From: Bacteriovoracaceae bacterium UBA2428
GTDB lineage: Bacteria > Bdellovibrionota > UBA2428
Reading direction: 5' to 3'
DNA: 21,240 bases
NCBI GenBank assembly: GCA_002343545.1
Contig: DDRA01000164.1
Location: forward strand, 1 to 21,240
The notes beneath the pieces are model-generated. The model was not told the DNA's origin and ran no database searches. It saw only the letters and a program-made list of their open reading frames with translations. Below, piece after piece: positions 1-7,058 of this stretch (the first letter of the stretch is position 1; the number at the start of each line of letters is the position of its first letter). The position numbers and the translations under genes were made by a program.

Positions 1-180
1 GCGCGCCGCCCCGCGCGGGGGGCGGGGCGGGGGGGGGGGGGGGGGGAAGGGGGGGGGGGGCGGGGCCAGGGGGGGGGGGGGGGGGGCGGGGGCGGGAGGG
101 GGGGGGGGGGGGGCGGGAGAAAGGGGGGGGGGGGGAGAAAAAAAAAAAGTGGGGGGGGGGGGGGTTTCGCGATCCGGGCG
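1..180. other. Low-complexity poly-G stretch, probable sequence artefact
   Basis: Almost every base from 1 to about 165 is G, with a few C and A interruptions and one run of A near 138-148. No coding signal, RNA motif or plausible promoter can be read from it. Homopolymer G of this kind at a sequence end is typical of low-quality or no-signal base calls, so I treat it as noise rather than biology. Normal sequence resumes at about 165, just before the stop codon of the first gene. Confidence 0.8.
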
Positions 181-720
181 TTATTTGAGCACGAGGATTA
201 AGTCCTGGAGCAGGACGTCGCGCACCGAGCCTTGGTTGCCCTTGGTCGAATCGAGGATCCCGTTGAGGGTGTTCCGGATTCCGTCCTTCAAATCGAGCTT
301 GCCCGAAAGGCGTTCGCTTTGGAGCCCCTTCGCCGAGAGGGTCTTGAGGACTTCGGCCTTCACGGCCGGCAGGCGTTTACGGATGACTTCGGCCGTCGCG
401 GGATCGCTGACTTCGATCTGGATGCCGGCCTTGAGCGTCTTGCCCTGGCCGAGGCTCACGGTGAAGGTCTCGAGGTCGACGTTCGTGACCTGGGCTTCGA
501 CGTCGCGGATGGACGCGATGGTGCGCCCGGTGAGCTGCGTCTCGGAAAGGTCCTTGGGCTTCTGCATGAAAACCGTCTTCGCGATGAAGCCCGCCGCTCC
601 GAGCAGGATCACGCTTTGGAGGCCGAGCGTGATCGTCAGAAGCGAAAGCTTCTTCTTCGGGGGGGCTTCTTCGGCTCCGCCTTCGGGGGCGGCGCCTTCC
701 GGTTTTTCTTCTTCGGCCAT
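181..720 (-). CDS. fliL: FliL-family flagellar basal-body-associated protein
   Basis: The 179-residue product has FliL architecture: an acidic Pro/Ala-rich cytoplasmic head (1-20), a KKK stop followed by one membrane segment (about 25-48), and a periplasmic domain (about 60-179) ending in VRDVLLQDLILVLK, which resembles the closing strand of the FliL domain. FliL is an inner-membrane protein that surrounds or supports the stator units of the flagellar motor. The start is well supported: AGGAGG lies 3-4 nt before the ATG at 720. Its length is normal for the family. No other flagellar gene is visible, but the gene lies at the contig edge and its downstream neighbours would fall in the poly-G region. 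FliL-domain proteins can also occur outside flagellar operons, so the motor role is inferred from family. Confidence 0.8.
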   Translation of the reverse strand: MAEEEKPEGAAPEGGAEEAPPKKKLSLLTITLGLQSVILLGAAGFIAKTVFMQKPKDLSETQLTGRTIASIRDVEAQVTNVDLETFTVSLGQGKTLKAGIQIEVSDPATAEVIRKRLPAVKAEVLKTLSAKGLQSERLSGKLDLKDGIRNTLNGILDSTKGNQGSVRDVLLQDLILVLK

Positions 721-839
721 GACCCTCCTATCTTAAGACTCTTCGGGTGGACGGCGCGGAAACTTTCGCCCCGCTTCGGGTGAAGTTTTCGTGAAGGCCG
801 GGGAGGCCAAGGGGAGGAATTAGGCTAAACTCCCGGAAT

Positions 840-1547
840 ATGGAGCGGGACGAAAACGCCTTCTGGGATGTCCTCGTCGTACGACGCACGGGGCAATGGT
901 TCGGCTTTCGTGCGCCTTGGAAGAGCCTCCAGCGCGTCACGACGTTGCTCGCGCTGCTTTTCCTCGTTTCGGCCGTGGCGGGGACGGGGTGGCTCGTCGC
1001 GCGTTGGCAGCTCCACCGGAGCGTCGAAGAGGCCGCGAGCCTGCGGTTGAGCCTGCGCGCGCTCCGCGCCGAGCAGGCGCCCGTCGTGGCGGTGCCGGCC
1101 GCTTCGGAGAATCCGCCGCGCGCGACATGGCTGCCCGGGCTCGACGGCCAAGAGATCCTGTCCTCCGCCTTCACGGCCGAGAATCTGAACGTCTCCTTCG
1201 ACGCCACCCGCAAGGAGCTGTCGCTCAAGTTCGGCCTTCGCCGGGCCCCGCCCGTCCAGGGGGCCGTGAAGATCTACTGGATCCTGCTCCTGCACGGGGC
1301 GCAGGGCGTGCTTTCGCTCCCGCCGGCGCTCGCGAACCAAACGGGCGACGCCATCCTCTTTCACCGCGGACAGTCGCTCGAGGACTTGCGTCTGACCCGC
1401 GACGTGACGGCGCGCTTCAACGTCGGAAGCTGGATGGAACTCGCGGGCTCCGAACCGGTCTACTCGACCTTGCTCGTGTACGACGACAAAGGCTCGCTCC
1501 TCATCAAGACGCGGCAGGAAATCCAGTGGAAGCGGGGGGGCTCGTGA
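840..1547 (+). CDS. Single-pass membrane protein of unknown function, bactofilin operon
   Basis: I do not recognise this 235-residue protein. It has a short cytoplasmic head (1-32), one strong membrane segment (about 33-54), a short charged helical stretch likely to be coiled coil (about 58-80), then a globular periplasmic domain with alternating hydrophobic strands to the C-terminus (WKRGGS). There is no signal-peptide cleavage site, so it is probably anchored in the inner membrane. Its stop codon overlaps the GTG start of the bactofilin gene (GTGA at 1544-1547), so the two are translationally coupled and likely functional partners. The ATG at 840 has no well-placed Shine-Dalgarno: the GGGGAGG at 811-817 is 22 nt away. 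A -10-like TAAACT (826-831) ends 8 nt before the ATG, suggesting a leaderless or nearly leaderless message. Confidence 0.7.
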   Translation: MERDENAFWDVLVVRRTGQWFGFRAPWKSLQRVTTLLALLFLVSAVAGTGWLVARWQLHRSVEEAASLRLSLRALRAEQAPVVAVPAASENPPRATWLPGLDGQEILSSAFTAENLNVSFDATRKELSLKFGLRRAPPVQGAVKIYWILLLHGAQGVLSLPPALANQTGDAILFHRGQSLEDLRLTRDVTARFNVGSWMELAGSEPVYSTLLVYDDKGSLLIKTRQEIQWKRGGS

Positions 1548-1939
1548 GCGACGTCGGTCCGTTCTTCGAAAACTTCGAGATCCTCAAGGATCAGCACTGG
1601 ATCATGGAATCCTTCCGCGGCCGGGGGAACCTCGAGTTCCGCGGCCAGTTCCGCTTTTCCGGCGAATGGACGGGGAGCATCCGCTCCGAGGAAAAATCCC
1701 ACCTTTATCTCATGCGCGAAGCCCGCGTGAAGGGCACGATCGAGTGCGACGAGCTCACGGTCGAGGGCAGCATCCTCGACGCCGACGTGAAGGCGCGCAA
1801 CGTGCGGCTCCTGCCCGGCGCCAAAGTCATCGGCCGCGTGCAGGCCGAACGCATCTCGGTCGAGCCCGGCGCGATCCTCGAGGGTCGTCTGGCCTCGATC
1901 CCGTCTCGTCCCGCCGTTTCGCCGGAAGCGAAGCCTTGA
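1544..1939 (+). CDS. Bactofilin (DUF583/BacA-type polymer-forming protein)
   Basis: This is a 131-residue bactofilin. The core (about 25-115) shows the regularly spaced beta-helix pattern of the family: short strands every 6-9 residues with Gly turns, including GRGNLEFRGQFRFSGEW, VKGTIECDELTVEGS and GAKVIGRVQAERISVEPGAILEG. Bactofilins polymerise without nucleotide into filaments or sheets lying on the inner face of the membrane. They recruit wall-modifying enzymes or position cell structures. The N-terminal 20 residues (SDVGPFFENFEILKDQHW) are longer than a minimal membrane-targeting tip. The GTG start at 1544 is chosen because it overlaps the preceding stop and because an upstream G-rich tract (1532-1540) can serve as Shine-Dalgarno. 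A proline-containing tail (SRPAVSPEAKP) is typical. It is coupled to the upstream membrane protein, a possible anchor. Confidence 0.88.
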   Translation: MSDVGPFFENFEILKDQHWIMESFRGRGNLEFRGQFRFSGEWTGSIRSEEKSHLYLMREARVKGTIECDELTVEGSILDADVKARNVRLLPGAKVIGRVQAERISVEPGAILEGRLASIPSRPAVSPEAKP

Positions 1940-2394
1940 AGGGGGCCGTTCGACCGACGAAAGCGTCGAGGACGCCGAAAGCGACGGTCGCGGCCTACAT
2001 CGCGGCGTTTCCGCCCGAGGTGCGTCGCTTGCTGAAGCAGGTGCGCCAGGCGATCCGCCGCGCGGCACCGAAGGCCCGCGAAAAGATCGGCTACGGCATT
2101 CCGACCTTCACGTTCGAGGGTAATCTCGTGCACTTCGCCGCGTTCAAGGCTCACATCGGTTTTTACCCGGGACCCGACGCCATCGTGGCCTTCAAAAAAG
2201 AATTCTCGGCTTTCGAGGGCGCGAAGGGCTCCGTGCGTTTTCCTTTCGACGAGCCCTTGCCGCTCGCCCTCGTCACGCGCGTCACGAAGTTTTGCGTGAA
2301 GCAGGCGCTCGCGCGCGCGCGCCAAAGCACGCTGACGCGCCCGTCGCCAAAGTTAGCGGGCTTGGCTCGCGGCCGGGGAAAGGCGGGGGCATAA
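1936..2394 (+). CDS. DUF1801 domain protein (YdhG-like)
   Basis: The 152-residue product contains a DUF1801 domain (about 15-115). Diagnostic stretches are VAAYIAAFPPEVRRLL, a Lys/Arg-rich helix, EKIGYGIPTFTF, VHFAAFKAHIGFYPG and the late segment GSVRFPFDEPLP. The fold is related to the YdhG/CyaY-like alpha/beta sandwich; its biochemical role is not known. The likely start is TTG at 1936, overlapping the bactofilin stop as TTGA, with GGAAG at 1924-1928 about 8 nt upstream. No ATG or GTG in this frame lies between it and the conserved domain. It therefore forms the third gene of a tightly overlapped operon, although its link to bactofilin may be only positional. The basic tail (about 125-152) lies beyond the domain and could be poorly ordered. 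Confidence 0.8.
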   Translation: MKGAVRPTKASRTPKATVAAYIAAFPPEVRRLLKQVRQAIRRAAPKAREKIGYGIPTFTFEGNLVHFAAFKAHIGFYPGPDAIVAFKKEFSAFEGAKGSVRFPFDEPLPLALVTRVTKFCVKQALARARQSTLTRPSPKLAGLARGRGKAGA

Positions 2395-2395
2395 T
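2390..2395 (+). promoter_or_regulatory. Putative -10 element of the DUF4331 gene
   Basis: CATAAT matches the sigma-70 -10 consensus in five of six bases. It overlaps the stop codon of the DUF1801 gene and ends 6 nt before the ATG at 2402, so transcription would begin at or within a base of the start codon. No clear -35 hexamer is seen at 16-18 nt upstream. No separate Shine-Dalgarno lies at normal spacing. Confidence 0.45.
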
Positions 2396-2401
2396 GCGGG
2401 G

Positions 2402-3601
2402 ATGGAAAAACAAAAATGGGGAATCGTCTCGCGCGCTTTGCTCGCTTCGTGCTTGGCCTCGTCCGGGGCGGCCTTCGCGAGTGATCACATCGACGGCCCC
2501 GTGACGACGAAGCATCGGGTCGCCGATCTGAGCGACCTCTACGTTTACCCGACGCCGGGCAAAGAGGGTTTCGTCACGATCATCCTCAACGCGTACCCGG
2601 TCGTGCCGCCGCCCGGGCACTTCGACGACAAAGTGACTTACAAGATCTCCGTGCGCCGGGCCGCGATCGCGGGCGAGGCCGGCGCTCCGCGCATCGAGAC
2701 GAGCGCCGACGGCGAGCTTACGCTTCGTTGCAGCTTCGTGACTCCGCGCACGCACGAAAAACACGTGGCGACCTGCGAGACTTCGACGGGAATGCGGAGC
2801 CGGGTGACCTTCAACTCGACGAAGTCGGCGGGCGGTGACTTTCCGCTCTTCGCGGGCATGCGCACGGATCCCTTTTTCTTCGACGCGCTCTGGTCGGCCG
2901 CGGCGACGAAGGGCCGTCTCCTGCCGGCCAAGGGCCTCGACACGATGGATTCGCTGAACGTGCTGAGCCTCGTGATGGAATTGCCCGTCGCGCGTCTTTT
3001 CCCCGGTCACTCGCTGCTCGCGTTCGCGGCGGAAGCCTTCGCGCAAGATAAGCCTTCCGCGCCCATTCGACGGACCGATCGCCTCGGACGTCCGGAGATC
3101 ACGAACGTGAGCCTCTTCTCGCCCAAGGGCGCGGAGGAATTGCGGGACGCCTACAACGGAGAAGGGACCTTCGAGGTCTCCGCGGCCCGAATGGCGACTT
3201 ACCGCGAACGTCTCGCGCGCAACGTCGCCTTCTACGACGGACTCGACGGCAAGGCGGAATGGTCGCCCAAGGGAATCGAGTCGCTGACGACGCTGCTCCT
3301 CGAGGATTTTCTCGTCGTGGACATGGCGAAGCCCTGCGACGAGAACTCTTTCCTCGAGATCGAACGCTCCCTCTTGAAGGGCGTGAAGCCGACGAGTTGC
3401 GGCGGTCGCCGCCCCACGGACGACATCATGGACACGATGTACACGCTTTACGTCGCCGGACTCAACGGCGCCCGCGTGGGCGACGGCGTGGACAAACCGA
3501 GTCGCGAACTCGCGAAGGAGTTTCCTTATCTCGTCGCGCCGGAAGTCGGCGCCGGCGCGCGCGTCAAGGCCGCGGTCGCGCGCAAACTTTTGGGAATCTA
3601 G
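2402..3601 (+). CDS. Secreted DUF4331 family protein
   Basis: This 399-residue protein starts with a Sec signal peptide (about 1-26, cleavage after AFA). It then shows the signature start of DUF4331 proteins, SDHIDGP followed by DLSDLYVYPTPG, and a long beta-rich body. These are exported proteins of unknown biochemical function found in many proteobacteria and in Bdellovibrio-like bacteria. The conserved Asp/His at the mature N-terminus could bind metal, but that is speculation. Cysteines in the pairs RCSF/ATCET and PCDEN/TSCGG could form disulfides in the periplasm. The start is the ATG at 2402; the message may be leaderless (see the -10 at 2390). It converges with the minus-strand gene at 3763-4257, with a large palindrome in between. 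Confidence 0.8.
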   Translation: MEKQKWGIVSRALLASCLASSGAAFASDHIDGPVTTKHRVADLSDLYVYPTPGKEGFVTIILNAYPVVPPPGHFDDKVTYKISVRRAAIAGEAGAPRIETSADGELTLRCSFVTPRTHEKHVATCETSTGMRSRVTFNSTKSAGGDFPLFAGMRTDPFFFDALWSAAATKGRLLPAKGLDTMDSLNVLSLVMELPVARLFPGHSLLAFAAEAFAQDKPSAPIRRTDRLGRPEITNVSLFSPKGAEELRDAYNGEGTFEVSAARMATYRERLARNVAFYDGLDGKAEWSPKGIESLTTLLLEDFLVVDMAKPCDENSFLEIERSLLKGVKPTSCGGRRPTDDIMDTMYTLYVAGLNGARVGDGVDKPSRELAKEFPYLVAPEVGAGARVKAAVARKLLGI

Positions 3602-3604
3602 ACG

Positions 3605-3769
3605 CTATTGATCTCCGCACGAATAAAGACATTTGGATGCGAAGTGGATTTTTCCGTCGGCTCGGAAGGCGACGACCGAGTTTGCCGGGCGCAAGCGACC
3701 GAGGAGCCTTCCGAGCCGACGGGAAAAGACCGAGCAGAGAGGTGTCTTTATTTGTGCGGAGATCAATAG
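3605..3769. repeat. Nested inverted repeat (165 nt) between convergent genes
   Basis: Two inverted repeats are nested. The outer arms, 3605-3631 and 3743-3769, match in 26 of 27 bases (tips CTATTGATCTCCGCAC and its complement). The inner arms, 3649-3670 and 3706-3727, match in 21 of 22 bases around CCGTCGGCTCGGAAGGC. The spacers between arms (about 15-17 nt on each side) do not pair well. The left arm begins 3 nt after the DUF4331 stop. The right arm supplies the stop codon of the opposing gene. A bidirectional terminator is possible, but neither strand has a U-run directly after a stem. The shape also fits a small non-autonomous mobile element or a REP-like repeat. No flanking target duplication was seen. 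Confidence 0.85.
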
Positions 3770-4257
3770 AGCTTGCGCAGGGGTAGGCCGTAGCCGTACT
3801 CGCCCGGCCGGAGCTCTTGGTAACGAAGGTACTCGGCCACCCGCTTGGCGCTCGCGGCGTCGGGCGTGTGCAGGACGCCGGGGCCTTTGGCGCCCTGCCA
3901 GACGACTTTGTAGTGCGCGCGCCCGTTCGTCTCGACGGCCTTCCACTCGACCCGCTCGCTCTGCGCCGGACGCACGTACTCGATCGCGTCGAGCTCGAGC
4001 CCGCGCTCGGCCAAGAAGCGCTCGCAGTCCTCGAGTTTGTCGAAGCGCTTGACGGCGTGGAGCCCGAAGCGGTTCGCGCCGATGATCCAAAGGCCCTCCG
4101 CGCGCGGCACGACGTAGCCGAAGCGCTCGGGCTCCGCCGAGCGGATGCCCGCGACGCCCACGCAGAGCGCGAGGTTGGCGATCGCGGCGCCCACGATGAA
4201 GCGGGCCCAACGGCGGTAGCTGGCGACGGGATCTCTCACGGCTGCTCCTGGCATCAT
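3763..4257 (-). CDS. Small membrane-anchored protein of unknown function
   Basis: I do not recognise this 164-residue protein. It has a short basic N-terminus (AVRDPVASYRRWARF), one hydrophobic segment (about 20-40, containing IVGAAIANLALCVGVAGI), and a soluble domain with many aromatic and charged residues that probably lies outside the inner membrane. The region LWIIGANRFGLHAVKRFDKLEDCERFLAERG and the later DAASAKRVAEYLRYQEL look like two repeats of a small alpha/beta unit that handles 'residue-by-column' data, but no named domain is evident. The start ATG at 4257 follows AGGGGG with 6 nt spacing; a second ATG follows immediately. The last codons and the stop fall inside the right arm of the palindrome at 3743-3769, so the C-terminus may have been set by that element. 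Confidence 0.7.
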   Translation of the reverse strand: MMPGAAVRDPVASYRRWARFIVGAAIANLALCVGVAGIRSAEPERFGYVVPRAEGLWIIGANRFGLHAVKRFDKLEDCERFLAERGLELDAIEYVRPAQSERVEWKAVETNGRAHYKVVWQGAKGPGVLHTPDAASAKRVAEYLRYQELRPGEYGYGLPLRKLY

Positions 4258-4350
4258 CGACTTCCCCCTGCCGAAAAGGGAGCAAGGCGAGGGCCAAAGC
4301 GGATTCGGCGGCTTAGCCGGGGCCTTCGGCGAAAGCTGACGGGAAACGAA

Positions 4351-4377
4351 GAGGGTGTCGAAAAAATCGACACCCTC
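4351..4377 (-). terminator. Hairpin downstream of the 4387-4728 gene
   Basis: GAGGGTGTCGA (4351-4361) and TCGACACCCTC (4367-4377) form a perfect 11-bp stem with a 5-nt loop, 9 nt after the minus-strand stop codon at 4387. On the minus strand the loop is T-rich and the stem is followed by TTCGTTTCCC, a weak U-tract. It probably terminates or protects the transcript of the small secreted protein gene. Confidence 0.6.
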
Positions 4378-4386
4378 GGTCGCGCG

Positions 4387-4728
4387 TTAGCGCGCGACGC
4401 GGATATCGCAGTTGCGTTTGTAGTAGTAGCGGCCGCTGCCCCCGTCCGTGGCTTCCGTGACGTAGGCCCGGTACTCGAGGATCCGGGCGTGCGGGGCTTG
4501 CCGTTGGTACATCTGCATGGCGAAGTCGCACTCGTTCGTGGCTTCGGCCAGGGCCCCGTGCTCGTCGTTCGCGATGCGCACGTTGTCGCCGCCGCGACCG
4601 AGGAGGCGCGGCACGAGGGTCGTCTGAACGGGATTGAGCGGAACCCAGCCCGTGTCGGGCAGGGCGAACGCGGGGGTCGCGACGGGCGCGACCACGAAGG
4701 CCAGAAAAGCGAGCTTGGGCAACGACAT
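4387..4728 (-). CDS. Small secreted protein of unknown function
   Basis: The 113-residue product has a clear Sec signal peptide (about 1-22, ending PAFA before LPDTG) and a mature domain of about 90 residues. Two cysteines, in NECDF and NCDIR, probably form a disulfide in the periplasm. The C-terminal half is aromatic and beta-prone (ARILEYRAYVTEA, GRYYYKRNCDIRVAR). I do not recognise the family. The start is the ATG at 4728, preceded by AAGGAG with 6-7 nt spacing; an upstream in-frame ATG at 4845 lacks this and would spoil the signal peptide. A strong hairpin follows the stop. It lies on the same strand as the sigma-factor gene upstream, 113 nt away, but may have its own promoter. Confidence 0.72.
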   Translation of the reverse strand: MSLPKLAFLAFVVAPVATPAFALPDTGWVPLNPVQTTLVPRLLGRGGDNVRIANDEHGALAEATNECDFAMQMYQRQAPHARILEYRAYVTEATDGGSGRYYYKRNCDIRVAR

Positions 4729-4841
4729 GCGAGACTCCTTCCGGGCGACCGAAATGGCGCCGACAAAGGCGTTTCTAGGCCGAAGTCCCCGATGACGCCA
4801 GCGGAGCGCCCCGCGCCCGTTCCGTGGACCGAGTGATGCGA

Positions 4842-5819
4842 TCAATTCACCGAGATGTCGGGGTAGTTCGCCGACAGGAACTCTTTGAGCTTTTCCTTGA
4901 TGCGCTCCTCGAGCTGGCGGGCGCGCTCCTTCGAGACGCCGTATTCCTCGCCGATCTCGATGAGCGTGCGGGGATTCTCCGACAGGAGGCGATCGTTTAG
5001 GATGACTTGGTCGCGCTCGTTCAGCGTGGCGCGGAACTCGCCGAGCGCCTTCTTGAAGAGCGCCGCCTGCTCGGCCGCCTCGAGCTCGCTCGAGGCGAGC
5101 GGGGCGGCGTCGACGATGTTCTGCGCGAGCGTGAACGCTTGACCGCTTTCGTCGTCGCCGCGCGGCGCGCTCAGCGAGACGTCTTTGCCCGAGAGGCGCT
5201 CCTGCATGATCTTGACGTCGGACTCCTCGACGTCGAGGTCGTGCGCGATGCGCTTGGGTTCGGGGCGAAGGCCTTCGCGCTCGAACTTCTCCTGCTCCTT
5301 CTTGAGCCGGTAAAAGAGCTTTTTCTGCGCGGCCGTCGTGCCGAGCCGCACGAGCGACCAGTTTCGCAGCAGGTAGTCTTGGATGTAGCTACGGATCCAG
5401 TAGACGGCGTAGGTCGTGAGCCGAACTTCTTTGTAGGGATCGAAATCGCGGATCGCGCGGAGCAGCCCGACGTTGCCTTCCTGCACGAGGTCGAGGACCT
5501 TGGCGCCGTAGCGCGCGTACTCGAAGGCGATCTTCACGACGAAGCGCAGGTTCGAGGCCGCCAGGAGCTTGGCCGCTTCGGGGTCTTGGTGCTCGTGGAC
5601 GCGCAGCGCGAGGGCCTTCTCTTCTTCCGGGCTCAGCAGCGGCGCCTTGCCGACTTCCTTCATGTAAAGGGTCAGTAAGTCGCGCTCGGCCGGCGCGGAG
5701 TAAGGAACGGGGGCAAGCTCCGTCGAAGGAGGGAGCGCGTCCATCCCGTCGTCGGTCTCCACGTCCTTTGGCGCTTTTTTCCGGGAGGGCGTCATTTTTC
5801 CCGAGGGGGGCCGTGCCAT
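4842..5819 (-). CDS. rpoH: RpoH-like sigma factor (sigma-32 family)
   Basis: The 325-residue protein is a group-3 or RpoH-like sigma-70 family member. Region 1.2/2.1 starts near residue 46 (DLLTLYMKEVG). Region 2 (about 82-150) holds NLRFVVKIAFEYARYG, the core-binding DLVQEGNVGLLRAIRDFDP and the -10-reading TTYAVYWIRSYIQ. An RpoH-box-like QKKLFYRLKKE follows at 165-175. Region 4.2 (about 285-310) has the helix-turn-helix TLIEIGEEYGVSKERARQLE. There is no region 1.1. The start is ATG 5819 because AAGGAG lies 6 nt upstream; 18 extra codons upstream lack support. The acidic/proline head (1-45) is variable in the family. RpoH directs heat-shock transcription; whether this paralogue does so is inferred from the RpoH box. 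It is divergent from the HNH gene with 44 nt between starts. Confidence 0.85.
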   Translation of the reverse strand: MARPPSGKMTPSRKKAPKDVETDDGMDALPPSTELAPVPYSAPAERDLLTLYMKEVGKAPLLSPEEEKALALRVHEHQDPEAAKLLAASNLRFVVKIAFEYARYGAKVLDLVQEGNVGLLRAIRDFDPYKEVRLTTYAVYWIRSYIQDYLLRNWSLVRLGTTAAQKKLFYRLKKEQEKFEREGLRPEPKRIAHDLDVEESDVKIMQERLSGKDVSLSAPRGDDESGQAFTLAQNIVDAAPLASSELEAAEQAALFKKALGEFRATLNERDQVILNDRLLSENPRTLIEIGEEYGVSKERARQLEERIKEKLKEFLSANYPDISVN

Positions 5820-5848
5820 AACGCTCCTTCCATCTCTTCGATCGGTTT

Positions 5849-5857
5849 TGCTACAAT
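5849..5857 (+). promoter_or_regulatory. Extended -10 promoter of the HNH gene
   Basis: TG at 5849-5850, one base, then TACAAT at 5852-5857 forms an extended -10 element (five of six bases match TATAAT). It ends 6 nt before the ATG at 5864, which would put the transcription start on the start codon. The -35 region is poor, as is common with extended -10 promoters. Confidence 0.6.
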
Positions 5858-5863
5858 GAAGGC

Positions 5864-6466
5864 ATGGACGCAAGCGCCCTCGACGGCCTGCGAACGTTGG
5901 TGCTGTCCTCGACCTATGAGCCTCTGAGAATCGTTTCGTGGAAGCGGGCCATGATTTTGTTCCTCACGGAGAAGACGGAAGTCTTGGACTTCTACTCGTC
6001 CGCCATGGTGCGGAGCGTGTCGCGGAGTTTTCCGCTTCCTTCCGTGATTCGGATGCGGCGCTACGCGCCGACGCGGCGTCATCGCCGGGGCCCCCGCTTT
6101 TCCCGTCTCCACGTGTTCCTGCGCGACGACCACTGCTGTCAGTACTGCCGGATCCGTCTGCCGGCCAAGGAACTGACCCTCGATCATATCGTGCCGGTCG
6201 TGCGCGGAGGGCTGACGACCTGGTCGAACATCGTGAGTTGCTGCGTGCCTTGTAATCAGAGGAAGGGAGCCAAGACGCCGCAAGAGGCGGGACTCGTTTT
6301 GGCGAAGATCCCCGCGGAACCCAAGCCCGGCTTTTTGCCGGATCTCTTGCTCTACGATTTGGGGGGACAGGCGCTCGAGCGCATCACGAACGGAAAGCTC
6401 GCGATCCCCGAGCCGTGGAAACCCTACCTTCCGGAATCTTTCATCGAAGCCAAGAAGGCGGTGTAA
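5864..6466 (+). CDS. HNH endonuclease family protein
   Basis: This 200-residue protein belongs to the widespread HNH family that begins with a VLxxxYEPLxIVSWKRA-type domain (here residues 10-40) and ends with a zinc-ribbon HNH nuclease fold. Visible nuclease residues are the metal-binding pairs C92xxC95 and C127xxC130, the D107-H108 of LTLDHIVP, N122 of the SNIV helix, and N131 with KG at 134-135. These match HNH nucleases that bind one metal for catalysis and a structural zinc. The biological role of this stand-alone chromosomal family is unknown; DNA repair or foreign-DNA restriction are guesses. The ATG at 5864 has no usable Shine-Dalgarno (GAAGG is only 2 nt away) but lies 6 nt after an extended -10, so the message may be leaderless. 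It converges with ssb. Confidence 0.87.
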   Translation: MDASALDGLRTLVLSSTYEPLRIVSWKRAMILFLTEKTEVLDFYSSAMVRSVSRSFPLPSVIRMRRYAPTRRHRRGPRFSRLHVFLRDDHCCQYCRIRLPAKELTLDHIVPVVRGGLTTWSNIVSCCVPCNQRKGAKTPQEAGLVLAKIPAEPKPGFLPDLLLYDLGGQALERITNGKLAIPEPWKPYLPESFIEAKKAV

Positions 6467-6469
6467 AGG

Positions 6470-6518
6470 GCCGCGAGGGAAGGGTCCCCCGCGGCTTCGC
6501 GTGTCGCGGACTCGCGAA
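6470..6518. terminator. Paired hairpins between convergent HNH and ssb genes
   Basis: Two adjacent stem-loops fill the 52-nt gap. GCCGCG (6470-6475) pairs with CGCGGC (6490-6495), helped by GGGA/TCCC inside. TTCGCG (6496-6501) pairs with CGCGAA (6513-6518), which touches the ssb stop codon. There is no U-tract, so intrinsic termination is uncertain. Placement between two convergent stops favours a bidirectional terminator or 3'-end protecting structure. Confidence 0.45.
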
Positions 6519-6983
6519 CTAGAACGGAATGTCGTCGGACGCTTCGTTGCCGCCGCCGAAATCCGGGGGGGCGCCGAAGGGATCGTCGCCGCCGCCGCCG
6601 TGGCTCGGAGCTCCGAAGCCATCGTTCGAGCGCGAGGCGCCCGCGCCGGCTCCGGCGCTATCGAGGAACTGAACGACGTTCGCGACGATTTCCGTCGTGT
6701 ACTGTTTCTGTCCTTCTTTGTTATCCCACGAACGCGTCTGAAGCTTGCCTTCGATGTACGCCTTGCGTCCCTTCGCGAGGTACTTGCCGCAGAGTTCGGC
6801 GAGCTTGCCCCACACGACGACGCGGTGCCATTCGGTGCGTTCTTGCTTTTGGCCGTCGCGGCCCATCCAGTTTTCGCTCGTCGCCATCGTGAAATTCGCG
6901 ACGGCTTGGCCTTGCGGCGTGTGACGGAGCTCCGGATCGCGACCCAGATTGCCCACGAGAATAACTTTGTTAACCCCAGCCAT
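6519..6983 (-). CDS. ssb: Single-stranded DNA-binding protein
   Basis: The 154-residue product is a canonical SSB. The OB-fold occupies about 1-108 with family landmarks [63 protein letters not shown] and [13 protein letters not shown] Gly/Ala/Asp-rich flexible linker follows (about 110-148). The protein ends in DDIPF, the acidic tip that recruits replication and repair proteins. SSB coats single-stranded DNA during replication, recombination and repair. The start ATG 6983 has a GTGAGGT sequence 6-7 nt upstream. No rpsF or rpsR neighbour is present, so ssb stands alone here. The promoter probably lies in the 75-nt divergent gap before 7059, where TATGAA is one candidate -10 on this strand. 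Confidence 0.97.
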   Translation of the reverse strand: MAGVNKVILVGNLGRDPELRHTPQGQAVANFTMATSENWMGRDGQKQERTEWHRVVVWGKLAELCGKYLAKGRKAYIEGKLQTRSWDNKEGQKQYTTEIVANVVQFLDSAGAGAGASRSNDGFGAPSHGGGGDDPFGAPPDFGGGNEASDDIPF

Positions 6984-7028
6984 GTATCAACCTCACTTTC
7001 ATAGCCGAACCGTTTTTTGAACGAGTTT

Positions 7029-7037
7029 TGGTATGAT
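7029..7037 (+). promoter_or_regulatory. Extended -10 promoter of the 7059 gene
   Basis: TG at 7029-7030, one base, then TATGAT at 7032-7037 (five of six matches). The predicted transcription start is near 7044, leaving a short leader that contains the GGGGGAG Shine-Dalgarno at 7048-7054. Confidence 0.55.
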
Positions 7038-7058
7038 GCAGCCCGTGGGGGGAGTCAA

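Noticed and set aside
149..736. Plus-strand open frame opposite fliL
   Set aside because: Begins in poly-G noise and is Arg/Ser-rich shadow; the minus strand has the FliL domain and a consensus ribosome site.
4254..4766. 170-codon minus-strand frame overlapping the small secreted gene
   Set aside because: Ser/Arg/Pro-rich shadow; the 4387-4728 frame has a signal peptide, paired cysteines and a well-placed Shine-Dalgarno.
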